NCBI GenBank assembly: GCA_040219235.1
Contig: JAVJSV010000012.1
Location: forward strand, 744,001 to 808,000
DNA: 64,000 bases
Direction of reading: 5' to 3'
Source: Rhodospirillaceae bacterium
GTDB lineage: Bacteria > Pseudomonadota > Alphaproteobacteria > Rhodospirillales > Rhodospirillaceae
Within the stretch, counting starts at the first letter, position 1, and each line of letters opens with the position of its first letter. Made by a program: the position numbers and the translations under genes. The notes under the pieces were generated by a model. It saw only the letters and a program-made list of their open reading frames with translations, was not told the origin of the DNA and made no database searches. This document shows, in pieces, positions 1 to 9,740 of this stretch.

Positions 1-166
1 GAGTTCAGTAATTTCCATGGAAGGGCTCCCCTTGGTGTCTTCTTAATGGTGTCTTTTAAATCAAGTGCCAGCTAGATGTATCACTACTTAGGTGCGCCAC
101 CAGTTATCTGCAAAAACACGTTGTGGCGGATCACGATGTTGGTTCGGTTACGTCTGTATGGATGGC
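1..166. other. Left-edge non-coding stretch
   Basis: Short stretch before the stop codon of the first gene. No ORF with a plausible ribosome-binding site, RNA gene or terminator is visible on either strand. It may be the 3' flank of the transglycosylase gene. Confidence 0.4.
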
Positions 167-1375
167 CTACATTTGGGCGCGTAAATACCGCGCCCGTGCC
201 CGCACGCCGTCCACTGACGTTTCAATAAAGATCGGCTGAAGCTCAAACAGCCGGATGAATTCACCATAATAAGCGACGGCCTGTGTTGGCCTGTTCAGGC
301 GGTCAGCCAAAACGCCAGCGTTGAGGTGATACAAGGCAATGTCCGGTGCGCGCTGAATGGCGGCCCCCATGTAGGATAAGGCTGAGTCGTCTTGTCCCAT
401 CTTGCCTTTTAGGTCGGCCAGCATGGCCAGCACCGCAGGCTGATCAACACCGGAATTCGCCAAGAGTTCCAGACGGGCTGTTGCATCACCGATGGGCATG
501 GCAGCGGTTGACTCCAGCACCCGTGTTAAAATGGCCGCGTTTTCTGGCTCGTTGATCAGAAATTGATCATACGCCGCTTCCGATTCTGGCATCCGCCCCA
601 GGCGTTCGCTGGTCATGGCAATGCCGAGCAAGGCCAAGCGGTCATTTTCTTTATCTTTTAAGATCGCCTGGTATTTTTTCAGCGCTTCCGGGTAGCGTCC
701 GGCTGCAAAATCCTTAACTGCGCGGTGGTAAGGCGTGTCTGTGTCTTCCGCCAAAACCGCATTCATGATCAGGCGGCGGGCATCGTCGCGCCAGGTGGTC
801 AGAACTTTGTCGCGATAATCGGCCCGGCGTCCGTCTTCCGAGCTGTGATAGCGCTCGACGGCTTTCGGCCAGGATCCTTGCAGGCGATGCAACTGACGCA
901 GGTAAGACGCGCCGTAGGCGACATTACTGGCTGGTTCAAAAGCATCTTCGAGGGAAGCAAAGGCGTCCGGGTGGTAGCGCAGATTCACCTGCATACAGCC
1001 CACGTCGATGCTGCGCAGGCCGTCTTCAATCAAGGCCCGCGTTGCGGCAACGGCTTCTTCCTTGCTGTCAAAATATTGCCCTTCGCCTGCGGCATTAATG
1101 GTCCATGGCCAGGCGACGCGGGTTCCGTTTTGACCAACACCGCGGCCAGATTCAACCAGGGAAATCGCAGCCAGTAAGCCCTGTGGAATGCGTTGCAGGC
1201 GTTCATTGGCTTGCACATAGCGTTGGCACACCGCCGCATCTGCTGCTGAGCCCCCAGCCGAACCCATGGATTGCGCCGCCACCGGCGCTGCCGACACGGC
1301 GGCCAAGGCGCAGGTTGCGGCCCCGGCAAGTGCCGCTAGCATATTGATTTTACGTGATAAAACGCGCTTGCCCAT
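167..1375 (-). CDS. Secreted lytic transglycosylase-like protein with TPR repeats
   Basis: 402 residues. A Sec-type signal peptide occupies about residues 1-35 (basic start, Ala-rich core, cleavage near VAAQS). It is followed by an SLT-type (goose-lysozyme-like) domain at about 48-175: ISLVESGR with presumptive catalytic Glu75, then GCMQVNLRYHP and NVAYGASYL, which are typical transglycosylase motifs. The C-terminal half is tetratricopeptide-like (repeats of the type AYDQFLINEPENAAIL). It probably cleaves peptidoglycan glycan strands in the periplasm, with the TPRs serving as a protein-binding platform. The ATG at 1375 has a GGGGGA ribosome site about 8 nt upstream. It lies 156 bp downstream of a co-oriented pseudopilin gene, so a role in envelope passage of a pilus-like machine is conceivable but unproven. 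Confidence 0.85.
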   Translation of the reverse strand: MGKRVLSRKINMLAALAGAATCALAAVSAAPVAAQSMGSAGGSAADAAVCQRYVQANERLQRIPQGLLAAISLVESGRGVGQNGTRVAWPWTINAAGEGQYFDSKEEAVAATRALIEDGLRSIDVGCMQVNLRYHPDAFASLEDAFEPASNVAYGASYLRQLHRLQGSWPKAVERYHSSEDGRRADYRDKVLTTWRDDARRLIMNAVLAEDTDTPYHRAVKDFAAGRYPEALKKYQAILKDKENDRLALLGIAMTSERLGRMPESEAAYDQFLINEPENAAILTRVLESTAAMPIGDATARLELLANSGVDQPAVLAMLADLKGKMGQDDSALSYMGAAIQRAPDIALYHLNAGVLADRLNRPTQAVAYYGEFIRLFELQPIFIETSVDGVRARARYLRAQM

Positions 1376-1531
1376 GCAGGCTGTCCCCCGTCAGCTCAGG
1401 CGTTGTGGATCCCTATGTTGGAATCTCTCACCGAGCCTAAATGCCCCAAAATCTAGGCCCTAGAGTGCCGCCAAATGAGGCAGAAGGCAAGGGAAAGGCT
1501 GAGGGGGATAGGCTCTCAAGCCGGATGAATA

Positions 1532-2323
1532 TCAGGGGTTCCCGCATACGCCTGAACCGCATTGTTGAACGATAATCGGCGCAGATTTCCAACGCAAAAT
1601 ATCGTCAAAGTAAGTGTTTCCATCAATGTCTACAGGACTGTCTTGAACGAAACCATCTGTTGCTCCGTCTGAATTTTCGTCTTGATCGGCAGAGTTATAG
1701 CGATCTGTGCGCAAGGCACCGCTTTGAGAAGCCCTAGCATCGCTGCCATCTTGGCCAAAACTAAATAAAACGTAGGCAGCTACGCCTGTTACATTGTCTG
1801 ATGGGTCTGATGCATCTGCAATGTTACCAACATCAAGTGTGCCAGCTGGATAGGTTGTGCCGGATCGATCCATACTATCGGCGAGATCAAGACCAGTTGT
1901 AACCCCGTAATAGAGCCTATTACCCCAAGCATCTATAGCGTCTGCTTCTGACAATCCGAGGGTAACCCAAGGAACGACGTTCTGGCCGCTATCAGCTCGA
2001 CATGATGCTCCACCAGCATCGTCGGAGCACTGACTGATGTAAAATGCACCTGTATTTGTTTCCGAGCGACCGTCATTCCCGCTGCCAGTTACAAGAGAAC
2101 CATCAGCAGGGCAGGGTAGACAGCTATGTTGAATTGTATACAGAAGTATTGCGTCTTCGACTTTTGTGAGTGTGTTTTCGGTTTCAGTCCGTTTTGCGTT
2201 CTGCAGCACCGGCCCAAGTGCCACCAATCCGCCGGACAGCAGCAACCCAATCACCACCAGCACGATGGAAATTTCAATCAGGGTAAATCCCCGCATTTGA
2301 GCCAAATATCCTTTGGACGCCAT
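1532..2323 (-). CDS. Type IV prepilin / type II secretion pseudopilin-like protein
   Basis: 263 residues. The N-terminus is a textbook class III signal: a short basic leader, then G12|F13-TLIE with Glu at mature position 5, then a long hydrophobic helix (IVLVVIGLLLSGG). It should be cleaved and N-methylated by a prepilin peptidase and assembled in the inner membrane. The rest is a globular Ser/Asp/Gly-rich domain with paired cysteines (CLPC, CSDDAGGASC, CGSGVC), suggesting periplasmic disulfides. It is longer than minor pseudopilins such as GspH and could be a surface pilin. AAGGGG lies upstream of the ATG at 2323. No other pilus genes are visible nearby, so it is an orphan in this window. 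Confidence 0.85.
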   Translation of the reverse strand: MASKGYLAQMRGFTLIEISIVLVVIGLLLSGGLVALGPVLQNAKRTETENTLTKVEDAILLYTIQHSCLPCPADGSLVTGSGNDGRSETNTGAFYISQCSDDAGGASCRADSGQNVVPWVTLGLSEADAIDAWGNRLYYGVTTGLDLADSMDRSGTTYPAGTLDVGNIADASDPSDNVTGVAAYVLFSFGQDGSDARASQSGALRTDRYNSADQDENSDGATDGFVQDSPVDIDGNTYFDDILRWKSAPIIVQQCGSGVCGNP

Positions 2324-2588
2324 GTCCAGTTCCCCTTGTCGTCGCGCGGGATGCTACTATACAAAACCCCCGCAGCCCCCACATTCCGCACCTAACGCGA
2401 GAATGTCCGTCGTTCTTATAATATCTAACGGCTGAAACGTTAATTTCGTTTAAATTCAAACCGCAGTTTCGTCGATTCAGCTCCTTCACGCAAGGATTAG
2501 CATATGCTTAGGGGCTTTGAGCACTGATTCTGCGCGGGTATCTGCGGAACAATGAGGCGCACGGGCCTGCCTGTGCTAATAAGCGCTT

Positions 2589-3395
2589 ATGTGGATCGAT
2601 GTCGTTGATCTGAGAGACTTTTACGCTGCGCCGTTGGGTCGTCTGGCCCGCCGCGTGCTGCGGCGGCGTGTGCGCGATATATGGCCCGATGTTACCGGGC
2701 AGCGTGTGCTCGGTATTGGTTTTGCCACGCCCGTTTTGTCGCAATTTGATGAGGAAGCCGAGCGCGTGGTCGCCGTCATGCCCCCGTCCCAAGGGGTTAT
2801 GCACTGGCCGGTTCAGGGCCCTGGGCGGGTCACGCTGGCGGATGATGACGCACTGCCGTTTCCGGATCGCATGTTTGATCGCATTGTGTTGGTGCATGCC
2901 CTTGAGGGCAGCGCGCATTTTCGCGATTTGCTACGCGAATGTTGGCGGGTTCTGGCCGATGGCGGAAAACTCTTGGTTATCGTGCCCAATCGGCGCGGCT
3001 TGTGGGCGCGCATCGAGCGCTCTCCCTTTGCCCATGGCCGGCCGTATTCGATGACTCAACTCAGCCGCACCTTGCGTGATGCCTTGTTTGCGCCGGTTGT
3101 CAAAACCACGGCGCTGTTTTTCCCACCGGTGTGGTGGCCGCTGTTTACGTCTTGGACTTTGGGGGTCGAGCGTATTGGCCGCCGCTTGTTTCCAACCATT
3201 GCCGGCGTAAATATTGTCGAAGCCACAAAGCAGATTTACGCAGCGCCCACCGAAGCGGCTGGCGCCCGCAGGTTGCGTGATTACATTCTGGTGCCCAGCG
3301 GCGCGTCTCCAGCAGGGGCGGCCTCTCGTTCTAAAGTTTCGCGTTCTCAAAGGGTGTTGAACCAATCGATCACGCGTGACGGCGGTTTTACTTAG
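2589..3395 (+). CDS. Class I SAM-dependent methyltransferase-like protein
   Basis: 268 residues. The Rossmann core is recognisable: GQRVLGIGFATPVL in the SAM-loop position, DALPFPDRMFDRIVLVHAL as the acidic/motif II region, and LRECWRVLADGGKLLVIVPNRRGLWARIE as the post-motif. The glycine loop is degenerate (GIGFAT rather than GxGxG), so SAM binding is probable but not certain. An in-frame stop lies just upstream of the ATG at 2589. The gene converges on metW with a 4-bp overlap of the two stop regions. In many Rhodospirillales a protein of this kind sits near gloB; no gloB is visible here. Substrate unknown. Confidence 0.75.
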   Translation: MWIDVVDLRDFYAAPLGRLARRVLRRRVRDIWPDVTGQRVLGIGFATPVLSQFDEEAERVVAVMPPSQGVMHWPVQGPGRVTLADDDALPFPDRMFDRIVLVHALEGSAHFRDLLRECWRVLADGGKLLVIVPNRRGLWARIERSPFAHGRPYSMTQLSRTLRDALFAPVVKTTALFFPPVWWPLFTSWTLGVERIGRRLFPTIAGVNIVEATKQIYAAPTEAAGARRLRDYILVPSGASPAGAASRSKVSRSQRVLNQSITRDGGFT

Positions 3396-4039
3396 CGGCG
3401 CAAAACAAAAATGGCCTGCTCGCTCAGTAAGTTGGCCATCGGACCCGTGGCGTCAAAGCTTTGCCGCTTGCCTTGGCCGTCCAGCGCAAACCCGGCTTCA
3501 ATGGTCATCCCTAAGTCTTTCACCAACGCCAGAAAATCTTTGATGGTGCAGAGGTGAATATTGTCGGTGTCGTACCAGGTTTCCGGCAATGTGGGCGTGT
3601 TCGGCATGCGTCCCTTAAGCAGGAGGGCCAGTCTCACCCGCCAATGGCCAAAATTAGGAAAAGACACCACGGCGTGGGTGCCCAACCGCAAGAGCGCTTC
3701 CAGCACTTCTTTGGGATTGCGGGTGGCCTGCAAGGTCTGACTTAAGATCACGTAATCAAACGCATCGGCGGGGTAGTGTTTCAGATCTGTTTCCAAATCC
3801 CCCTGGACCACGGCTAAGCCCTGGCGTACGGCCCCGGTCACGCGGGCCATAGATAACTCCAGGCCGCGTCCATCCACCTCTTTGGTTTTGCGCAAGTATG
3901 ACAGCAGCATGCCATCGCCGCAGCCCACATCCAGCACACGGCTGCCGGGTTTGATTTGGTCCGCCACCAATTGCAGGTCAATGCGAATGTTCTGTGGCAC
4001 ATTTTTTTGCGAGGTGTTTTGTGTTTGGGAGTCGGTCAT
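3392..4039 (-). CDS. metW: MetW, methionine biosynthesis methyltransferase-like partner
   Basis: 215 residues, full length for MetW. SAM-binding core: [15 protein letters not shown] at about 35-50, then [14 protein letters not shown] and [21 protein letters not shown], which are signature stretches of MetW. MetW works with MetX in homoserine acylation and methionine synthesis in proteobacteria; its exact catalytic role is less settled. The start ATG overlaps the metX stop codon by 4 bp, so translation is probably coupled. Its own stop overlaps the end of the opposing methyltransferase gene. Confidence 0.95.
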   Translation of the reverse strand: MTDSQTQNTSQKNVPQNIRIDLQLVADQIKPGSRVLDVGCGDGMLLSYLRKTKEVDGRGLELSMARVTGAVRQGLAVVQGDLETDLKHYPADAFDYVILSQTLQATRNPKEVLEALLRLGTHAVVSFPNFGHWRVRLALLLKGRMPNTPTLPETWYDTDNIHLCTIKDFLALVKDLGMTIEAGFALDGQGKRQSFDATGPMANLLSEQAIFVLRR

Positions 4040-5211
4040 GAACCTGCGTCCTCAACTTCATCCAAACCCACTGAGCGCGCGGCGCCATCCAAAAAGCCTT
4101 GCAGGGTGGCATGCAGTTCTGGTTCATCCAGCAGAAAGGCATCATGCCCTTTGTCAGACTCAACTTCGACAAAACTGACCTTCGCCGCGTTGGCATTTAA
4201 GGCATGCACAATCTCGCGGCTCTCTGATGTGGGGAACAGCCAATCCGAGCTGATCGACATGACGCAGAAGCGCACCGGGGTCTCTTTAAACGCATTGGCC
4301 AGATTGCCGTCATTTTCTTCGGCCAGATCGAAGTAATCCATCGCGCGTGTAATATAGAGATAGGAATTGGCATCAAACCGGTCCACAAAGGTCGAACCCT
4401 GGTGCCGCAGATAGCTCTCCACCTGAAAGTCAGCGTCAAAGCCATAGGTTAACTTTTCTCGGTCCTGAAGCCTGCGGCCAAACTTTCTCTGCAACGCGGG
4501 TTCCGACAGATAGGTGATGTGCGCCGCCATCCGGGCAACAGCCAGGCCCCGGTGTGGTGTTGTGCCTTCCTCCAGGTAATTACCTTGCCGCCAATCCGGG
4601 TCGGCCATAATGGCTTGCCGCCCCACTTCGTCGAACGCGATGTTTTGGGCGGAATGTCTGTAAGACCCGGCAATGGGAATAGCGGACACAACGCGCTCCG
4701 GGAATCGGTGTGCCCATTCCAGGGTTTGCAATGCGCCCATGGAGCCGCCGATCACGCAGAATATTTTCCCGACACCCAGTTGATCCAGCAGCCGGGCTTG
4801 GGCCTGGACCATGTCGCGAATGGTGATGACGGGGAACCGCAGCCCATAGGGCCGCCCAGTGTCCGGATTGATCTCTTTCGGGCCGGTTGACCCTAAGCAC
4901 CCCCCCAGCACATTGGTCGCCACGACAAAATAGCGGTCTGTGTCAATCACCAGGCCAGGGCCCACCAAATGGCTCCACCAGCCCGGGCGTCCGCTTAACG
5001 GGTTGATGCCGGATACAAATTGATCACCGGTCAAGGCGTGACAAATCAGAATGGCGTTCGACTTGTCAGCATTTAATGTGCCGTAGGTCTGGTATGCGAT
5101 TTGGACCGGTGCCAGAGAGACGCCAGATTGCAGCACAAGCGGGCCTTCCAGGGTCATCCTGGGAGCCAGAATATCTTCTGAGCCAGCTTGGGCGGTGTCT
5201 TTACCAATCAC
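4036..5211 (-). CDS. metX: Homoserine O-acyltransferase MetX
   Basis: 391 residues, alpha/beta-hydrolase fold. It transfers an acyl group from acyl-CoA to homoserine, the first committed step of methionine synthesis. The visible triad is Ser157 in GGSMGALQ, Asp in SSDWLFP and His in KGHDAFLL. Other family motifs are [17 protein letters not shown], and GGCLGSTGP followed by [13 protein letters not shown]. The substrate (acetyl- or succinyl-CoA) cannot be assigned by eye. The longest reading starts at GTG 5211, with no strong ribosome site; an ATG at 5157 is an alternative but would remove conserved N-terminal sequence. The upstream 170 bp is a divergent promoter region shared with hisC. I found no SAM-II riboswitch there. 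Confidence 0.95.
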   Translation of the reverse strand: MIGKDTAQAGSEDILAPRMTLEGPLVLQSGVSLAPVQIAYQTYGTLNADKSNAILICHALTGDQFVSGINPLSGRPGWWSHLVGPGLVIDTDRYFVVATNVLGGCLGSTGPKEINPDTGRPYGLRFPVITIRDMVQAQARLLDQLGVGKIFCVIGGSMGALQTLEWAHRFPERVVSAIPIAGSYRHSAQNIAFDEVGRQAIMADPDWRQGNYLEEGTTPHRGLAVARMAAHITYLSEPALQRKFGRRLQDREKLTYGFDADFQVESYLRHQGSTFVDRFDANSYLYITRAMDYFDLAEENDGNLANAFKETPVRFCVMSISSDWLFPTSESREIVHALNANAAKVSFVEVESDKGHDAFLLDEPELHATLQGFLDGAARSVGLDEVEDAGS

Positions 5212-5384
5212 GAGTCAGGTATCCAATGGTGCATGTTATGTGTCGCGGATGTGTTGCTGAAACAGGCAAAACAGCCTTAAGCGACTGCTCTGTCAATGTT
5301 TTCTTTGATTTCCCTTTGATTTCACATGGTCATGCAACTAAGACTGAGCCGTTTTTTGGCCACCTTTGAAACGGATTAGGCATC

Positions 5385-6485
5385 ATGGCGCTTCCTCAGC
5401 CCCGCGCCGGACTCATGGACATTCCGCTCTATGAGGGCGGCAAGTCGAGCCTCTCGGGGCGTGATCGGGTGATTAAACTGTCGTCGAACGAATGCGCGCT
5501 GGGGCCAAGCCCTGCCGCGCTCATTGCCTATGAAGCGGTGGCGTCTAAATTGACGCGCTACCCGGATGGCCATGCCAACGATCTTAAAACGGCGATTTCC
5601 GATGTGCATGCGTTGTCCGCAGACCGGTTGATTTGCGGTGCAGGGTCCGACGAACTCCTGGGGTTAGTGTGCCGCGCTTATGCGGGTCCGGGTGATGAGG
5701 TCATTCATACCGAACACGGCTTCCTGATGTACGACATCTACACGCGCAGTGTGGGAGCGACGCCGGTGGTGGTGCCTGAGACCGACCTGACAGCCGATGT
5801 GGATGCCATCTTGGATGCGGTGGCGGGGGCGACCCGCATTGTCTTTCTCGCCAATCCCAACAACCCGACTGGAACCGTTTTGCCGTCATCTGAAATCGCA
5901 CGTCTCAGAGAGTCGTTGCGGGAAGATATCGTGCTGGTGATTGATGGCGCCTACGCCGAGTTTATGGACCCCGCTAAGTATGACGGCGGGCGCGCTCTGG
6001 CTGAGCAGACAGAAAACACGGTGATGACGCGCACGTTTTCTAAAATATACGGTTTGGCGAACTTGCGTGTTGGCTGGGCCTTTGCGGCCCGGTCAATTAT
6101 TGAAGCGCTGGAGCGCATACGCAGTCCGTTTAACATCAACGGCGCGGCGCTCGCGGCGGCGGCAGCAGCTATGCGCGATGTTGATCACACCCTGCAGGCT
6201 CAGCAGCACAATACGAAAATGATGGGGGTTGCCGTGCAGCGTTTGCGCGGGCTGGGCTTGGATATCACAGGTGAATCCGGCAACTTCGTGCTGCCTAAAT
6301 TCCCGCATGTGCCCGGTAAAACCGCTGCAGAGGCGGATGCCTTTTTGCAGGGCCAGGGCATTATCGTGCGCCGAGTCGAGAATTACGGTCTGCCAGATCA
6401 TCTGCGCATTACCCTGGGCACGAACGAAGAAGTTGATGCCGTTCTGTCGGCCTTGACCCGCTTTATGGGAGGCCACGATGACTGA
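5385..6485 (+). CDS. hisC: Histidinol-phosphate aminotransferase (HisC family)
   Basis: 366 residues, fold-type I PLP aminotransferase. Motifs: KLSSNECALGPSP near the N-terminus, ANPNNPTG at about 157-163, DGAYAEF, and the PLP lysine K220 in TFSKIYGLANLRVGW. It converts imidazole-acetol phosphate to histidinol phosphate. In this alphaproteobacterial arrangement, directly upstream of prephenate dehydrogenase, it very likely also transaminates aromatic 2-oxoacids or prephenate. The 8-bp overlap with the next gene indicates translational coupling. Confidence 0.93.
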   Translation: MALPQPRAGLMDIPLYEGGKSSLSGRDRVIKLSSNECALGPSPAALIAYEAVASKLTRYPDGHANDLKTAISDVHALSADRLICGAGSDELLGLVCRAYAGPGDEVIHTEHGFLMYDIYTRSVGATPVVVPETDLTADVDAILDAVAGATRIVFLANPNNPTGTVLPSSEIARLRESLREDIVLVIDGAYAEFMDPAKYDGGRALAEQTENTVMTRTFSKIYGLANLRVGWAFAARSIIEALERIRSPFNINGAALAAAAAAMRDVDHTLQAQQHNTKMMGVAVQRLRGLGLDITGESGNFVLPKFPHVPGKTAAEADAFLQGQGIIVRRVENYGLPDHLRITLGTNEEVDAVLSALTRFMGGHDD

Positions 6486-7377
6486 TCTCAAAACAGACGC
6501 ACTGTTTGAAAAAGCCGCCTTTATTGGCATTGGTCTGATTGGGTCCAGCATGATCCGTCGCATGGCGGCGGACGGTCTGGCCAAGGCGTTTGTGGGGTGC
6601 GCGCGGTCCGAAGCGACCCGAAAAGCTGCGATTGATCTTGGTTTGGTCTCTCAGGCGTTTGAGGATCCGGCGCTTGCCGTCGAGGGGGCTGATCTGGTTG
6701 TATTGGCCACCCCGATCGGGAGTTATGGCGCGATTGCCAAGGCCATCGCGCCAGCGCTGAAACCGGGGGCGATTGTCACCGATGTGGGTTCGGTCAAGCA
6801 GGCTGTTGTTGATGCGGTCTATGCGCACCTTCCCGAGCCTGCGCTGTTTGTGCCGGGCCATCCCATCGCAGGGACAGAGCAGTCAGGTCCCGAAGCCGGG
6901 TTTCCAGAGTTGTTCGATGGTCGTTGGACGATCTTAACGCCGACGGAGCATACGAATGCCGCAGCGCTGCTTAAGGTTACAGACCTTTGGACGGCTATGG
7001 GGGCGATGGTTGATAATATGACGCCGTCGCATCATGACCGTGTCCTGGCCATCACCTCCCATCTGCCGCATTTGATTGCCTACACCATTGTCGGGACGGC
7101 CACGGATTTGGAAGACGACTTGCGCCAGGAGGTGGTTAAATACTCCGCCTCTGGCTTCCGTGATTTCACCCGTATTGCGGCCTCTGATCCGGTGATGTGG
7201 CGTGATATTTTCCTCAACAACAAAGAAGCCACGCTGGACGTTTTACAGCGCTTTTCAGAAGACCTGACCGCCTTACAACGGGCCATCCGCCGCGGGGAAG
7301 GTGATGTTCTCGAAGACCTGTTTGAGCGCACCCGCAAAATACGCCGTGGCATCATCGATGCCAAACAAGCGGAGTAG
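6478..7377 (+). CDS. tyrA: Prephenate/arogenate (cyclohexadienyl) dehydrogenase
   Basis: 299 residues. N-terminal NAD(P)-binding Rossmann motif GIGLIGSS at about 17-24, then DVGSVKQAV and the substrate-binding GHPIAGTEQSGP, all typical of the TyrA/TyrC family. The C-terminal helical dimerisation region contains SHLPHLIAYTIV. It oxidatively decarboxylates prephenate or arogenate in tyrosine synthesis. There is no fused chorismate mutase and no ACT domain, consistent with the short alphaproteobacterial cyclohexadienyl dehydrogenase. GGGAGG lies inside the end of hisC, upstream of the ATG. Confidence 0.93.
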   Translation: MTDLKTDALFEKAAFIGIGLIGSSMIRRMAADGLAKAFVGCARSEATRKAAIDLGLVSQAFEDPALAVEGADLVVLATPIGSYGAIAKAIAPALKPGAIVTDVGSVKQAVVDAVYAHLPEPALFVPGHPIAGTEQSGPEAGFPELFDGRWTILTPTEHTNAAALLKVTDLWTAMGAMVDNMTPSHHDRVLAITSHLPHLIAYTIVGTATDLEDDLRQEVVKYSASGFRDFTRIAASDPVMWRDIFLNNKEATLDVLQRFSEDLTALQRAIRRGEGDVLEDLFERTRKIRRGIIDAKQAE

Positions 7378-7388
7378 GAGTCTTGACC

Positions 7389-8051
7389 ATGGCGACAGAC
7401 CTGACCCTTGTCATTGCCAACAAAACCTATTCGTCCTGGTCGTTACGGCCCTGGTTGGCCATGACTCACTTTGGGTTGGAGTTTGAGGAGGTCGTCATTC
7501 CGCTCCATCAGGAGGCGACGTCTGCTGAAATTCGCAAACACTCACCGGCGGGCAAAGTGCCGGTGCTGCATCATGGCGGCATCACCGTATGGGAATCGCT
7601 GGCGATCCTCGATTATCTGGCCGATGCGTTTTACGACAAACCCTGGTGGCCGACGGATCCCCATGCCAAGGCGCACGCCCGCACGATTGCCGCTGAAATG
7701 CATTCAGGCTTTGGGGCTTTGCGCAAAGCCATGCCAATGAACCTAGGTAAATCTTATGATGCCCGCGTGTGGGCTGAGGATGTGGCGAAGGACGTGCAAC
7801 GTGTTCAAGACCTCTGGCGCGATGCCCGCGACCGGTTCGGGCAGGGCGGTGATTTCCTGTTCGGTGATTTCACCATTGCCGACGCCATGTATGCGCCAGT
7901 GGTGTCGCGGTTTAAAACTTATGCCGTGGATATGGATGAAACATCTCGTGCCTATTCAGCTTCTATTTTTAATCTCCCGGCCATGCAGAAATGGGTGGCA
8001 GAAGCCGCAGATGAGCCCTGGGTGATTGATGCGTACGGCCCGCCTGATTAG
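7389..8051 (+). CDS. Glutathione S-transferase family protein
   Basis: 220 residues. N-terminal thioredoxin-like domain beginning VIANKTYSSWSLRPWLAM (the SSWSLR position corresponds to the catalytic Ser/Cys region of bacterial GSTs), then GKVPVLHHGGITVWESLAILDYL, where VPVL and ES form the glutathione gamma-Glu site. The C-terminal half is alpha-helical with DFTIADAMYAPVV, the N-capping-box region. ATG 7389 is preferred over an in-frame TTG at 7383 because AGGAG, overlapping the tyrA stop, is ideally spaced from it. Probably transcribed with hisC-tyrA. Substrate not predictable. Confidence 0.9.
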   Translation: MATDLTLVIANKTYSSWSLRPWLAMTHFGLEFEEVVIPLHQEATSAEIRKHSPAGKVPVLHHGGITVWESLAILDYLADAFYDKPWWPTDPHAKAHARTIAAEMHSGFGALRKAMPMNLGKSYDARVWAEDVAKDVQRVQDLWRDARDRFGQGGDFLFGDFTIADAMYAPVVSRFKTYAVDMDETSRAYSASIFNLPAMQKWVAEAADEPWVIDAYGPPD

Positions 8052-8071
8052 AGCGCAAGGTGACTTTGTTT

Positions 8072-9109
8072 TTACTGCCACGTCAGGCGCGGCAGAGTCA
8101 TCATGTCAAACGGTCCAATGGAAAGCCTTTGATCTTGCACCGAAAGTGGCAGGCTGATCTCGGCTCTGCCGCTGTTGCTTGAATTTGATGAGAGCAGGTT
8201 GAGCACCATGAGGGCTGAGGCCGCCTGATTCCGGTCTAACATTCCTTGCTGTTGCATCGCGGTGAGCGTTTCTCCAAACCCGGTAATGCGTGTGGAAAAG
8301 GCGGCGATCGGCTGCAGATTCTCATCGAGGGCCAAGGTGCCATCACCGGCGATGGTCAGCGGTGGCCAGTCTAAAAACACGCGCCGCACTTCAAGGGCAC
8401 CACCATTGGTACGCCACGCCTCAATGGCACCTTGAAGGCGTCCCGGCTGTATGTTGCCGACCAAGTCTGCTTCAAATTGGGCGGCTTTTATGGTGCGCGC
8501 AAATGGCGGTGCATTGATGGCCATGCGGATGTCGCGGCCAGATCCAGAGAACGCCATGGTGATGTCTGCATTATTGTTCTCGCTTAACCCTAAAGACAGG
8601 GCCAGCCGATCTGCGCCCACAATGGGGAGACCCTTGGGATCAAGAAATTCTGCGTCCTGAAATAAGATATCGCCGCGTTGCAGCCGACCCGCCGTATCGA
8701 CGTCCAACACCATCTCGGTGTTGACGGTATTCAATACCCAAGGCGCCGTTGGCAATACGGGAGATGTCAGCCTGTGCTGGCCCGAGGCTTTAATCTGTAC
8801 ACGGGTTAAATCCAGGGCAGAGGGTGTAACGGTGAGGGGGCTTGCGACCCAGGTCCAGCCGCCGTTCTTAAGGGGTGCGGTTACACTTAAATTCTCAATG
8901 ATCACTTCTGGCCATCGCGGAAACCCATTGAGCCGCGGTTCTTGCATGAAGATCGCCCAGCCAGCTTTCCGCTGCGCCTCAACCCACTCCGTACTCAGTG
9001 CGCGGACCCCAATGGCGAGTGACGCCCAAAGCGCGCCATACCCTAGGCTGCCGATTATCAGAACGGCAATTATGAGGGTGATCAGTGACTTTGAGGTGCT
9101 TTTGAACAT
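8072..9109 (-). CDS. DUF2125 family envelope protein
   Basis: 345 residues from ATG 9109. An N-terminal membrane anchor or signal segment (LITLIIAVLIIGSLGYGALW) is followed by a beta-rich domain with GFPRWPEVIIENLSV, WTWVASPLTVTPSALDLTRV and DWPPLTIAGDGTLALDENLQP. This pattern is that of the DUF2125 family found throughout Alphaproteobacteria, often near hisC/tyrA. An upstream in-frame ATG at 9184 would overlap the divergent chaC start and place a Cys/Pro-rich stretch before the hydrophobic segment, so 9109 is preferred. The function of the family is unknown; an envelope lipid or LPS role is speculation. Confidence 0.8.
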   Translation of the reverse strand: MFKSTSKSLITLIIAVLIIGSLGYGALWASLAIGVRALSTEWVEAQRKAGWAIFMQEPRLNGFPRWPEVIIENLSVTAPLKNGGWTWVASPLTVTPSALDLTRVQIKASGQHRLTSPVLPTAPWVLNTVNTEMVLDVDTAGRLQRGDILFQDAEFLDPKGLPIVGADRLALSLGLSENNNADITMAFSGSGRDIRMAINAPPFARTIKAAQFEADLVGNIQPGRLQGAIEAWRTNGGALEVRRVFLDWPPLTIAGDGTLALDENLQPIAAFSTRITGFGETLTAMQQQGMLDRNQAASALMVLNLLSSNSSNSGRAEISLPLSVQDQRLSIGPFDMMTLPRLTWQ

Positions 9110-9162
9110 GGTCGTTAAACTAGCATGGTTGACGGGCGGAATTGTGGCGCTAAAACCACTGC

Positions 9163-9726
9163 ATGACATGTAAACAAACGCCATTAAATAATTCTAACGC
9201 TGACTATTGGGTGTTTGGCTATGGCTCGCTGATGTGGCGACCGGGCTTTCCTTTTGCGGAGATGGTCCCGGCCCGGCTGAACGGCTGGCGGCGGGATATG
9301 TGCATCCAGTCGATCCACTATCGGGGCACGCCGGATGTCCCTGGTCTTGTCAGCGGTCTGACCCCCGGTGGTGAATGTTTAGGCCGAGCCTATAAAATTA
9401 GCCCGGATGATGTGGAACAGGTCGTGGCGTATCTGGACGAGCGTGAGCTGGTGACGGATGTATACTTAACGCAGCATCTTGATGTTGATCTGTTAGACGG
9501 GCGTTCGGTTTCGGCACGGGTGTATGTGGCCGACACCAACCATGATCAGTTTGCCGGGCATTGGTCCGTGACCGAAAAGATTGCGTACTTGCTCCAGGGA
9601 ACAGGCTCAGAAGGCCGCAGTATCGAGTACCTCTCCAACATCGTGGAACAGCTTGAACTGTTGGAGATTGCAGACCCGGGCCTTGTAGACTTGCTTCGTC
9701 AGGCCCAAGCGCTTGAGCCTCTCTAG
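9163..9726 (+). CDS. chaC: ChaC-type gamma-glutamylcyclotransferase
   Basis: 187 residues. YWVFGYGSLMWRPGFPF at about 15-31 is the diagnostic glutathione-binding loop of the ChaC family. It is followed by RRDMCIQS, YRGTPDVPGLVSGL and YLDERELVTDVY, the last containing the presumed catalytic Glu. It cleaves glutathione to 5-oxoproline and Cys-Gly in the cytosol. It is divergent from the DUF2125 gene and converges on a flavin monooxygenase gene 14 bp away. The 5-oxoproline product is a formal analogue of substrates of the HyuA/B (oxoprolinase) family encoded at 23.8-27.9 kb; any link is inference. Confidence 0.92.
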   Translation: MTCKQTPLNNSNADYWVFGYGSLMWRPGFPFAEMVPARLNGWRRDMCIQSIHYRGTPDVPGLVSGLTPGGECLGRAYKISPDDVEQVVAYLDERELVTDVYLTQHLDVDLLDGRSVSARVYVADTNHDQFAGHWSVTEKIAYLLQGTGSEGRSIEYLSNIVEQLELLEIADPGLVDLLRQAQALEPL

Positions 9727-9740
9727 GCGATCTTCAGGCT

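Noticed and set aside
5212-5384. SAM-II or SAM/SAH riboswitch before metX
   Set aside because: No CGCGCTGATTTAA-like core, no matching pseudoknot or stem arrangement seen on the minus strand; only an ordinary divergent promoter region.
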